Below, one piece after another: positions 6,781 to 14,176 of a DNA stretch of 42,648 nucleotides. This DNA comes from Leyella stercorea DSM 18206 (GTDB lineage Bacteria; Bacteroidota; Bacteroidia; Bacteroidales; Bacteroidaceae): NCBI RefSeq assembly GCF_000235885.1, contig NZ_JH379391.1:17338-59985 (forward strand), in the 5' to 3' direction. A program made the translations under genes and the position numbers. Numbering within the stretch: position 1 is the stretch's first letter; each line of letters opens with the position of its first letter. The notes under the pieces were generated by a model. The model saw nothing but the letters and a program-made list of their open reading frames with translations, made no database searches and was not told where the DNA came from.

Positions 6781-9351
6781 ATGGAAAACGTAAAAACATA
6801 CTCTTACGACGAAGCAAGCAAAGCTTCGCTTAACTACTTCGCAGGCGACGAACTCGCTGCGCGTGTTTGGGTGAACAAATATGCTATGAAAGATAGCTAT
6901 GGCAATATCTACGAGCAATCGCCCGAGGATATGCACCATCGTCTGGCTAACGAGATAGCTCGAATAGAGAAGAAATATCCTAACCCGATGTCGGCAGAGG
7001 AAATATTCCAACTGCTCGACCACTTCCGCTATATCATTCCAGCAGGAAGCCCCATGACCGGTATCGGCAACAACTTCCAGGTGGCTTCGCTCAGCAACTG
7101 CTTCGTGATTGGCATCGATGGCGATGGCGACTCGTATGGAGCAATCATGCGACTCGACGAGGAGCAGGTGCAGCTGATGAAAAGACGCGGCGGCGTGGGT
7201 CACGACCTCTCGCAAATACGCCCAAAGGGAACGCCGGTGAACAACTCGGCTCTCACATCAACGGGCCTCGTGCCCTTCATGGAGCGCTATAGCAACTCTA
7301 CTCGCGAGGTGGCGCAGGACGGCAGACGCGGTGCGCTCATGCTCTCCGTAAGCATAAAGCATCCAGACAGCGAGGCGTTCATCGACGCAAAGATGACAGA
7401 AGGGAAAGTGACTGGTGCCAACGTCAGCGTGAAGATCGATGACGAGTTCATGGAGGCTGCAGTGGCAGATAAACCATACACACAACGTTTCCCTATCGAT
7501 AGCTCCAACCCTTTGGTGGAGAAGAAAATCTCGGCAAAGAAACTGTGGAGCAAAATAGTACACAACGCATGGAAGAGTGCCGAACCAGGCGTACTCTTCT
7601 GGGACACCATCATACGCGAGAGCATACCCGACTGCTATGCCGACCTCGGTTTCCGCACCGTTTCTACAAACCCATGTGGCGAGATTCCACTCTGCCCTTA
7701 CGACTCGTGCCGACTGCTCTCGGTGAACCTCTACTCGTACGTGGAGAACCCATTCACGAAGGAAGCAAAATTCAACTTCGAACTCTTCCGTTCGCACGTT
7801 GCTAAGGCGCAACGCATCATGGACGACATTGTCGACCTCGAACTGGAGAAGGTTGATCTCATCATGTCGAAGATTGCTAACGACCCGCAGGACGACGACA
7901 TTAAGCACGCTGAGTATCATCTCTGGGAGAAGATAAAGAACAAGAGTTCGCTCGGACGACGCACCGGCGTAGGCATCACTGCCGAAGGCGACATGATTGC
8001 AGCCATGAACCTACGCTACGGCACGCAAGAAGCCACCGACTTCAGCGTGGACGTTCACCGCACACTCGCTCTCGCTGCTTACCGCTCATCAGTAGAGATG
8101 GCAAAGGAGCGCGGTGCGTTCGAGATATTCAGTGCTGAACGCGAGGCTAACAACCCGTTCATACTGCGCATAAAGGATGCCGATCCACAACTGTACGAAG
8201 ACATGAAGAAGTATGGCAGACGCAACATCGCCTGCCTCACCATAGCACCTACGGGCACCACATCGCTGATGACGCAGACAACGAGCGGCATAGAGCCTGT
8301 GTTCATGCCTGTCTACAAACGCCGCCGCAAGGTGAACCCTAACGACACGGGAGTACATGTCGACTTCGTTGACGAAGTGGGCGATTCGTTCGAGGAGTAC
8401 ATCGTTTATCACAAAAAGTTCCTCGAGTGGATGCGCGTAAACAACATTGACACCGAAAAGCGCTACTCGCAGGAGGAGATTGACGCTCTCGTGGCACGCT
8501 CACCTTATTACAAAGCAACAGCCAACGATGTCGACTGGCTCATGAAGGTGCGTATGCAGGGCGCAATACAGAAGTGGGTGGACCACTCCATCAGCGTAAC
8601 CGTGAATCTGCCGAACGACGTAGACGAGGCACTTGTGAACAAACTGTACGTAGAAGCATGGCGTTCGGGATGCAAAGGCTGCACCATCTATCGCGACGGA
8701 AGTCGCTCGGGTGTGATGATTGCCGTGTCGAAGGCTGACAAGAAGGAGGCAAAGAAAGATAAAGAGCCAACACCAGAGAAGCCTGTAAACCCTATGCAAA
8801 ACGTCGTTGAGGTGCGCCCGAAAGAATTGGAGTGCGACGTAGTGCGTTTCCAGAACAACAAGGAGAAATGGGTGGCATTCGTCGGATTGCTCGACGGCTA
8901 TCCTTATGAGATATTCACTGGTCTGCAAGACGACGAAGAGGGCATCGCTCTACCTAAAACCGTCACCAAGGGTAAGATTATCAAGCAGATTGAGCCGGAC
9001 GGAAAACGCCGCTACGACTTCCAATTCGAGAACAAGCGCGGATACAAGACCACCGTCGAAGGACTCTCTGAGAAGTTCAATCCCGAGTATTGGAACTATG
9101 CTAAACTCATCTCTGGCGTGCTGCGCTATCGTATGCCTATCGACCACGTCATAAAGCTCGTTAGCTCGCTACAACTGAAGGACGAGAGCATCAACACATG
9201 GAAGAACGGTGTGGAACGCGCTCTGAAGAAGTATGTTACGGATGGTACCGAAGCAAAGGGTCAAGTGTGTCCGGTATGTGGCCACGAAACACTTGTCTAT
9301 CAAGAAGGATGTCTCATCTGCAAAAACTGCGGAGCATCGCGCTGCGGATAG
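6781..9351 (+). CDS. nrdJ: adenosylcobalamin-dependent (class II) ribonucleotide reductase
   Basis: An 856-residue class II reductase, which converts ribonucleotides to deoxyribonucleotides using a cobalamin-derived thiyl radical, with or without oxygen. The NPCGE motif gives Asn297, Cys299 (thiyl radical) and Glu301. Cys107 (SNCFVIG) and Cys310 fit the redox-active pair, with spacing matching the Thermotoga enzyme. APTGTTS is the usual substrate phosphate-binding motif. The C-terminus carries a Cys-rich module (Cys830, 833, 844, 847, 850, 855), expected to bind metal and shuttle electrons to the active site. The length is typical of this subfamily. It is transcribed from its own promoter, divergently from hipBA; folB follows after 168 bases. 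No riboswitch or ATP-cone was noticed. Confidence 0.93.
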   Translation: MENVKTYSYDEASKASLNYFAGDELAARVWVNKYAMKDSYGNIYEQSPEDMHHRLANEIARIEKKYPNPMSAEEIFQLLDHFRYIIPAGSPMTGIGNNFQVASLSNCFVIGIDGDGDSYGAIMRLDEEQVQLMKRRGGVGHDLSQIRPKGTPVNNSALTSTGLVPFMERYSNSTREVAQDGRRGALMLSVSIKHPDSEAFIDAKMTEGKVTGANVSVKIDDEFMEAAVADKPYTQRFPIDSSNPLVEKKISAKKLWSKIVHNAWKSAEPGVLFWDTIIRESIPDCYADLGFRTVSTNPCGEIPLCPYDSCRLLSVNLYSYVENPFTKEAKFNFELFRSHVAKAQRIMDDIVDLELEKVDLIMSKIANDPQDDDIKHAEYHLWEKIKNKSSLGRRTGVGITAEGDMIAAMNLRYGTQEATDFSVDVHRTLALAAYRSSVEMAKERGAFEIFSAEREANNPFILRIKDADPQLYEDMKKYGRRNIACLTIAPTGTTSLMTQTTSGIEPVFMPVYKRRRKVNPNDTGVHVDFVDEVGDSFEEYIVYHKKFLEWMRVNNIDTEKRYSQEEIDALVARSPYYKATANDVDWLMKVRMQGAIQKWVDHSISVTVNLPNDVDEALVNKLYVEAWRSGCKGCTIYRDGSRSGVMIAVSKADKKEAKKDKEPTPEKPVNPMQNVVEVRPKELECDVVRFQNNKEKWVAFVGLLDGYPYEIFTGLQDDEEGIALPKTVTKGKIIKQIEPDGKRRYDFQFENKRGYKTTVEGLSEKFNPEYWNYAKLISGVLRYRMPIDHVIKLVSSLQLKDESINTWKNGVERALKKYVTDGTEAKGQVCPVCGHETLVYQEGCLICKNCGASRCG

Positions 9352-9362
9352 TTTTCATAGGA

Positions 9363-9386
9363 GGGTATGGCATCTCTGCCATACCC
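9363..9386. repeat. palindromic repeat, GGGTATGGCA family
   Basis: GGGTATGGCA (9363-9372) and TGCCATACCC (9377-9386) form a perfect 10-base stem around TCTC, 12 bases after nrdJ. No T-run follows, so it is not a standard terminator. The same arms occur at 16970-17050. Confidence 0.7.
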
Positions 9387-9451
9387 ACGCAGCCCCACTA
9401 TCAGCAGATAGAGTAGTCATACAACGCAATCTTCAAACAATAAGTCAGCGT

Positions 9452-9517
9452 GGTACGGGCAGGATGCCCGTACCTCCTACTTTTTTACTTTTTTACCCTT
9501 TTACTTTTTTACTTTTA
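9452..9517 (+). terminator. hairpin with long T-rich tract before folB
   Basis: GGTACGGGCA (9452-9461) and TGCCCGTACC (9465-9474) form a perfect 10-base stem with a GGA loop. It is followed by a 38-base pyrimidine tract of repeated CTTTTTTA-like units running to the folB start. It is probably the nrdJ terminator; the tract may also serve as the folB leader. Confidence 0.55.
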
Positions 9518-9519
9518 AC

Positions 9520-9888
9520 ATGCTTCTCTCCGACTCCTACATCTACATCAACGACATACGTCTGCACGCCCTCCATGGCGTACTGCCACAAGAGCAGCTT
9601 ACAGGCAACGACTACATCGTTAACATTCGCATCGGTTACGACATAGCGAAAGCATTCGCAAGCGACGACGTAGCAGATACGCTCAACTACGCCGAGGTAT
9701 ATAACATTGTGAAAGAAGAAATGCTCATATCCTCAAAACTCATTGAGCATGTGGCTGGACGCATCGCCAACCGACTGATGGAAGAATACGCCAAAATCAC
9801 CTCAATAGTGCTCCACATTACTAAATGTAACCCACCAATGGGTGCTGATTGTCAAGGTGCTGGCGTAGAAATACATGTAAAGCGTTAA
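9520..9888 (+). CDS. folB: dihydroneopterin aldolase
   Basis: A 122-residue cytoplasmic enzyme of folate synthesis that cleaves 7,8-dihydroneopterin to 6-hydroxymethyl-dihydropterin and glycolaldehyde. Alignment by eye with the Staphylococcus enzyme places its three key residues: Glu25 (HGVLPQEQ, like E22), Tyr57 (LNYAEVY, like Y54) and Lys102 (HITKCNPP, like K100). The IEHVAGRIANRL helix is also typical, and the length is normal. The start at 9520 follows a T-rich tract, and no purine-rich ribosome site is evident, as is common in Bacteroidetes. The next gene begins 102 bases later with its own -7 element, so folB is probably monocistronic or weakly coupled to nrdJ. Confidence 0.93.
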   Translation: MLLSDSYIYINDIRLHALHGVLPQEQLTGNDYIVNIRIGYDIAKAFASDDVADTLNYAEVYNIVKEEMLISSKLIEHVAGRIANRLMEEYAKITSIVLHITKCNPPMGADCQGAGVEIHVKR

Positions 9889-9927
9889 AAAACTTTTCCT
9901 TTCTGCGTGGTTTTTCAATTTATTTCC

Positions 9928-9935
9928 TAACTTTG
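9928..9935 (+). promoter_or_regulatory. -7 element of the amidase gene
   Basis: TAACTTTG is a full match to the Bacteroidetes -7 consensus, 55 bases before the amidase start. No clear TTTG is seen 19-21 bases upstream, so the -33 part is weak. Confidence 0.5.
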
Positions 9936-9990
9936 CAAAGACTTAGTAAGCCACAAATAGGCTTAATGACGGATAAAGAGGCGCTTATAT

Positions 9991-11238
9991 ATGGCAAAAA
10001 AGATACTTCTAATATTAATACTCATCATATCATTTGTGACTGGCATAGCAGGCGCAAATAAGAAATTCACACTCGTAATCGACCCTGGACACGGCGGCAG
10101 AGATAGCGGAGCACCAGGTGCTTTCTCTGTTGAGAAGAACATCAACCTCAACGTAGCATTGGCTTTTGGACGCTACGTAGAGCAGAACTGTCCAGATGTA
10201 CGAGTAGTCTATACACGTAAGACAGATGTCTTTATACCGCTCTACGAACGTGCCAATATAGCAAACAACTGTAAAGCCGACCTATTTATATCCGTACACA
10301 CCAACGCCCTGAAGGGTGTACATACAGCACGTGGCTTCGAGACATACACGCTCGGCGACGGACGCTCGCACGCCAAAGAAACAAACCTCGAAGTGGCAAA
10401 ACGCGAGAACTCTGTAATATTTCTTGAGAAAGACTACAAGCAGCACTACGTTGGCTTCGACCCGAACTCGCCGGAAAGCAACATCGTGTTCGAGCTGATA
10501 CAAGAGAAAAACCTATCGAAGAGTATCGACTTCGCAAAGATGCTGCAAAAGCACGTTTGCCGTGGTGCAAATCGTCAGAATAAAGGCGTACATCAGCAGA
10601 ACCTTGCCGTGCTGCGACTCACCTCTATGCCAGCATGTCTCATTGAGTTGGGATACATCTCTACACCCGACGAGGAACGTTTCCTCAATAACAAACAGAG
10701 CATCGACATCATGGGGCGTGCAATATACAACGCCTTTGCCGAATACAAAAACAAATACGACAGAGGCATCACCGTGCCATACAAGACGATGTCGCAACCG
10801 CTGCAAGAGACTTCTACAGAGAACACAGAGAAGCCTAAGACAACAAAGCCTGTCGAAACGCCAACACAAGAAAGCGCAACGACAGAGGCTAAACAGCCCG
10901 AAAACAAAACAACACCTCAACGCCAAAATACACCACAACAAAACGTGGTCGTAGACGACAATAAACCTGTCTTCAAGATACAGATATTGGTTAGCAGGAA
11001 CAAATTCAAAGCTAATAACAAGGTATTCAAAGGCATTACAGATGTCGACTTCTATGAAGAAAACGGCATGTACAAATATACTTGCGGTGCGTCAAACAAC
11101 TACAACAATGTGTACCAAAGACGCAAAGAAGTGGTAGCAGACTTTCCCGGCGCATTCATCATAGCCTTCAAGAATGGCGAAAAGATAGATGTAAACGCCG
11201 GAATACGCGAGTTCAAGAACAACAGAAGCACAAAATAG
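9991..11238 (+). CDS. N-acetylmuramoyl-L-alanine amidase with C-terminal SPOR-like domain
   Basis: A 415-residue secreted cell-wall hydrolase of the Amidase_3 family. It cuts the bond between muramic acid and the stem peptide and is used in daughter-cell separation. Residues 1-22 are a signal peptide. The zinc ligands are visible as His34 (IDPGHGGRDSGA), Glu48 and His103 (SVHTN), and the catalytic Glu219 sits in CLIELGYIST. A Pro/Thr/Gln-rich linker (about 262-322) joins the catalytic domain to a SPOR-like C-terminus (about 325-410, beginning PVFKIQILVS), which would direct it to septal peptidoglycan. The mlaD-like gene follows after 71 bases with no clear terminator, so the two may be cotranscribed, a common arrangement in Bacteroidetes. 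Confidence 0.9.
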   Translation: MAKKILLILILIISFVTGIAGANKKFTLVIDPGHGGRDSGAPGAFSVEKNINLNVALAFGRYVEQNCPDVRVVYTRKTDVFIPLYERANIANNCKADLFISVHTNALKGVHTARGFETYTLGDGRSHAKETNLEVAKRENSVIFLEKDYKQHYVGFDPNSPESNIVFELIQEKNLSKSIDFAKMLQKHVCRGANRQNKGVHQQNLAVLRLTSMPACLIELGYISTPDEERFLNNKQSIDIMGRAIYNAFAEYKNKYDRGITVPYKTMSQPLQETSTENTEKPKTTKPVETPTQESATTEAKQPENKTTPQRQNTPQQNVVVDDNKPVFKIQILVSRNKFKANNKVFKGITDVDFYEENGMYKYTCGASNNYNNVYQRRKEVVADFPGAFIIAFKNGEKIDVNAGIREFKNNRSTK

Positions 11239-11309
11239 ATTAATTTAGTAGCTGCAGGAATTACGCTTGCACGATTATATCAATAATTAGAAACAAAACA
11301 ACCCACAAT

Positions 11310-12221
11310 ATGAAAGCACTCACAAAAGAAGTAAAAATTGCGTTAGTAGCAATAGCCGGAGTAGTAATACTGTTCTTCGGTATGAACTTCCTCAAGGGAT
11401 TAAATCTGTTCTCGTCAACTAACGACTACTACATAGAGTTCGACGATATTAGCGGGCTCTCAACATCAAGTCCCATCTACGCCGACGGCTACAAGGTAGG
11501 CACTGTAAAGTCGGTAATCTACGACTATTCTAACGAGCACCCGATACGCGTTGTCGTAGGTCTTGACAACCAGATACGCATACCGAAGGGAAGCTCGGCA
11601 GAGATTGAAAGCGACCTCATGGGCAACGTCAAGGTGAACCTTCTGCTCGCCACAAACCCTCGTGAGCGCGTTATGCCAGGAGAAACCATCAGCGGTGTTA
11701 TGCAAAATGGTGCTATGGGCAAAGTTGCAGCAATGGTTCCGACCATCGAAAAGATGCTGCCGAAGCTCGACAGCATCCTCGGAAGCCTAAACACACTGCT
11801 CGCCGACCCTGCTTTGGCACAATCGCTGCACAACGTACAGACCATAACGTCAAACCTCACCACCTCTACAGTCGAGCTGAACACACTGATGCGCACCCTC
11901 AACAAGAACGTGCCAACAATGATGGCCAAGGCAAACATCGTTCTTGATAACACCACAACGCTCACCAACAACCTCGCTGCGCTCGACCTCGCTTCTACAA
12001 AGCAGCAGATTGACCAGACCCTGAGCAACGTGAACGACGTGACAGCAAAACTCAACAGCAAGGACGGCACTGTAGGCTTGCTCCTTAACGACCCGGGACT
12101 GTACAATCGTCTTAATGCAACTGTGACACACGCCGACTCGCTGATGATCGATCTCAAGCAGCATCCGAAACGCTACGTACACTTCTCTGTCTTCGGAAGA
12201 AAAGACAAAAACAACAAGTAA
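11310..12221 (+). CDS. mlaD: MlaD-family MCE domain lipid-transport protein
   Basis: A 303-residue inner-membrane-anchored periplasmic protein. A short cytoplasmic start (MKALTKEVK) precedes one membrane helix at about residues 9-29. The MCE domain follows at about 38-118 (YYIEFDDISGLSTSSPIYADGYKVGTV). The C-terminal half is rich in Leu, Asn and Thr and predicted helical or coiled (about 130-265). In Gram-negative bacteria such proteins form hexameric rings that shuttle phospholipids between the membranes, with MlaE/MlaF ABC partners. Those partners are not in this window. It lies 71 bases after the amidase gene. Confidence 0.85.
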   Translation: MKALTKEVKIALVAIAGVVILFFGMNFLKGLNLFSSTNDYYIEFDDISGLSTSSPIYADGYKVGTVKSVIYDYSNEHPIRVVVGLDNQIRIPKGSSAEIESDLMGNVKVNLLLATNPRERVMPGETISGVMQNGAMGKVAAMVPTIEKMLPKLDSILGSLNTLLADPALAQSLHNVQTITSNLTTSTVELNTLMRTLNKNVPTMMAKANIVLDNTTTLTNNLAALDLASTKQQIDQTLSNVNDVTAKLNSKDGTVGLLLNDPGLYNRLNATVTHADSLMIDLKQHPKRYVHFSVFGRKDKNNK

Positions 12222-12590
12222 GCGAGATGCGTGGTATTTAGATTTGATATAAATTAACAACGTCAAGTGTTTCACGCACAAACATCACGTACAACGTTGT
12301 TTTTCAGATGTATTTAGTAATTGTTGGCAAAATGTTTCACCGAAACATAATACACCCCGCCAACAAACACTTAACACACAGAATATCAACACATTAACCC
12401 TTTCAAGCAACACTCAAAGGGTTCTAAATAAGGGAAAAAGCTAACTCGCAGATTACTAACACGTTATGATATATTGAACAAGCATTTAAGAAAAACTTAT
12501 TTGCGCACATCAAAAATTATAACTAACTTTGCAAACGGAATTATAACAACATGGTCGAAAGACTGCTTTAAAAACAATATTACATAGCCA
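12222..12590. other. AT-rich intergenic region upstream of dnaA
   Basis: It contains an 8-base inverted repeat, AACCCTTT (12396-12403) / AAAGGGTT (12416-12423). TGTTTCAC occurs twice (12268-12275, 12333-12340). AACAACGT (12257-12264) is mirrored by ACGTTGTT (12294-12301). No DnaA box close to TTATCCACA was found, so I do not call it an origin. The dnaA promoter is at its right end. Confidence 0.5.
12500..12531 (+). promoter_or_regulatory. dnaA promoter
   Basis: TTTG (12500-12503), 20 bases, TAACTTTG (12524-12531): a full Bacteroidetes consensus, 59 bases before the dnaA start, leaving a leader of about 50 bases. Confidence 0.75.
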
Positions 12591-14003
12591 ATGAATGTAA
12601 GTCCTAATGTGCTTTGGGACAAATGTCTTGCGCTCATACGCGAGAATTTATCAGAGCAACAATTCAACGCATGGTTCAAGGGAATCGTCTTTGAATCCTT
12701 CAACGAGGAGACAAAGACGGTGCTGCTACGCGTACCGAGTCCTTTCGTGTACGAGTACCTTGAAGAGAACTATGTCGACTTGTTGCGCAAGGTCCTTACA
12801 CGCAACTTTGGACAAGGCATTAATCTTTCGTACCGTATTGTTACAGACAACGAGAATAAAAAGACACAGACCATCGAGAGCGACGAGCCGACCGACGAAG
12901 CATTGAAGCCACGTCAGCGCGAAGGCGTAAATCAGGCTCCTACTATGCTTGATGCCTCACCCGTGCAGCAAATTGACTCGCAGCTGAACCCGCACCTCAC
13001 CTTTAATAATTATATAGAGGGCAACAGCAACAAGCTGACACGCTCTATCGGTCTCTCTATTTCGGAGCATCCGCAGATGACCAGCTTCAATCCGTTCTTT
13101 GTTTTTGGACCTTCTGGTTGCGGAAAGACTCACCTTATCAACGCTATGGGCGTAGAGACAAAGCGCATGTATCCCGAAAAGCGAGTGCTTTACATCAGCG
13201 CACGTCTGTTTGAGGTGCAGTACACTAATGCTGTGCTCCGCAATACTATCAACGACTTCATCAACTTCTACCAGACGATAGATGTACTCATCGTAGACGA
13301 CGTGCAGGAGTGGGAAGGCAAGACCGGTACACAGAACACGTTCTTCCACATCTTCAACCACCTGTTCCGCAACGGAAAGCGAATTATCCTCGCCTGCGAC
13401 CGCCCACCAGTTGAACTGAAAGGCATGAACGAACGTCTCATCACACGCTTCTCAAGCGGACTGATTGCAGAGATGGAGAAGCCAAACGTGCAGCTCTGCG
13501 CTGACATTCTGCGCCGACAGATAAAGCACGACGGTCTGAACATTCCGGAGGATGTCATCGAGTTTATTGCTTCTACGGCTAACGGCTCCGTACGCGAACT
13601 GCAGGGTGTGATTAACTCGCTTATGGCATATAGCGTTGTCTACAATTGCGACATCGACATGCAGCTTGCGCAACGCATCATCAAACGTTCGGTGAAGGTG
13701 AACGAAGAACCGCTCACCATCGACGAGATTATCGAGAGCGTATGCCAGCACTACAACGTAACGACGGCAAACGTCAACAGTCGCAGTCGTAAGAAGGAAT
13801 ACGTGATGGCACGCCAGGTGTCCATCTACCTCGCACAGAAGTACACGAAGCTCTCTGCAAGTCGCATCGGAAGAATGGTGGGTGGACGCGACCACGCCAC
13901 GGTCATCTATAGCTGCAACCAGGTAGAGCAACGAATAAAGATTGACAAGAAGTTCTCAAGCGAGATTTCAAGTATAGAGAATTCATTCAAAATGAAGAAC
14001 TGA
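12591..14003 (+). CDS. dnaA: chromosomal replication initiator DnaA
   Basis: A 470-residue AAA+ ATPase that binds DnaA boxes and opens the origin. Domain I covers about residues 1-85 (LWDKCLALIRENLSEQQFNAW), and domain II is the variable linker 86-130. The AAA+ domain carries Walker A GPSGCGKT (173-180) and Walker B VLIVDD (232-237). The DNA-binding signature GGRDHATVIYS is at 431-441. Length and all motifs are normal. It has its own promoter and terminator, so it is probably monocistronic. dnaN is not next to it, unlike in many phyla; separation of dnaA from the usual origin genes is common in Bacteroidetes. Confidence 0.97.
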   Translation: MNVSPNVLWDKCLALIRENLSEQQFNAWFKGIVFESFNEETKTVLLRVPSPFVYEYLEENYVDLLRKVLTRNFGQGINLSYRIVTDNENKKTQTIESDEPTDEALKPRQREGVNQAPTMLDASPVQQIDSQLNPHLTFNNYIEGNSNKLTRSIGLSISEHPQMTSFNPFFVFGPSGCGKTHLINAMGVETKRMYPEKRVLYISARLFEVQYTNAVLRNTINDFINFYQTIDVLIVDDVQEWEGKTGTQNTFFHIFNHLFRNGKRIILACDRPPVELKGMNERLITRFSSGLIAEMEKPNVQLCADILRRQIKHDGLNIPEDVIEFIASTANGSVRELQGVINSLMAYSVVYNCDIDMQLAQRIIKRSVKVNEEPLTIDEIIESVCQHYNVTTANVNSRSRKKEYVMARQVSIYLAQKYTKLSASRIGRMVGGRDHATVIYSCNQVEQRIKIDKKFSSEISSIENSFKMKN

Positions 14004-14047
14004 CAATTCTATTGCACAAGCAATTTGAATTGTCAGTTCTTTTTTTA
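13996..14047 (+). terminator. dnaA terminator
   Basis: AGAACTGACAATTC (13996-14009) pairs perfectly with GAATTGTCAGTTCT (14027-14040), followed by an 8-base T-run. The left arm includes the last codons and stop of dnaA. Confidence 0.88.
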
Positions 14048-14065
14048 CTCCCGTATTATTACCAC

Positions 14066-14131
14066 GCTACGGCAACATTGTTTTAGTGCTACGGCAACAT
14101 TGTTGTAACGCTACGGCAAAGATCAAGTACT
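14066..14131. repeat. 22-bp tandem repeat, about 3 units
   Basis: Units start at 14066, 14088 and 14110. Each begins GCTACGGCAA; the first two share GCTACGGCAACATTGTT, and the third diverges after ten bases. It lies between dnaA and the ATPase gene, which face each other. Confidence 0.8.
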
Positions 14132-14139
14132 TTTAGGTT

Positions 14140-14169
14140 GGTGCAGTGGCGACCGCTGCGCCCCATAAA
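14140..14169. repeat. intergenic hairpin sharing TTTATGGGGCG with 35372
   Basis: GGTGCAGTGG (14140-14149) and CCGCTGCGCC (14153-14162) pair over 10 bases with two G-T wobbles and a CGA loop. The adjoining CGCCCCATAAA (14159-14169) is the reverse complement of TTTATGGGGCG at 35372-35382. It lies just beyond the ATPase stop codon, without a U-run. Confidence 0.55.
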
Positions 14170-14176
14170 AGACACC

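Noticed and set aside
12222-12590. Replication origin upstream of dnaA.
   Set aside because: No sequence close to TTATCCACA and no cluster of boxes was found. dnaA is often distant from the origin in Bacteroidetes. GC skew could not be computed.
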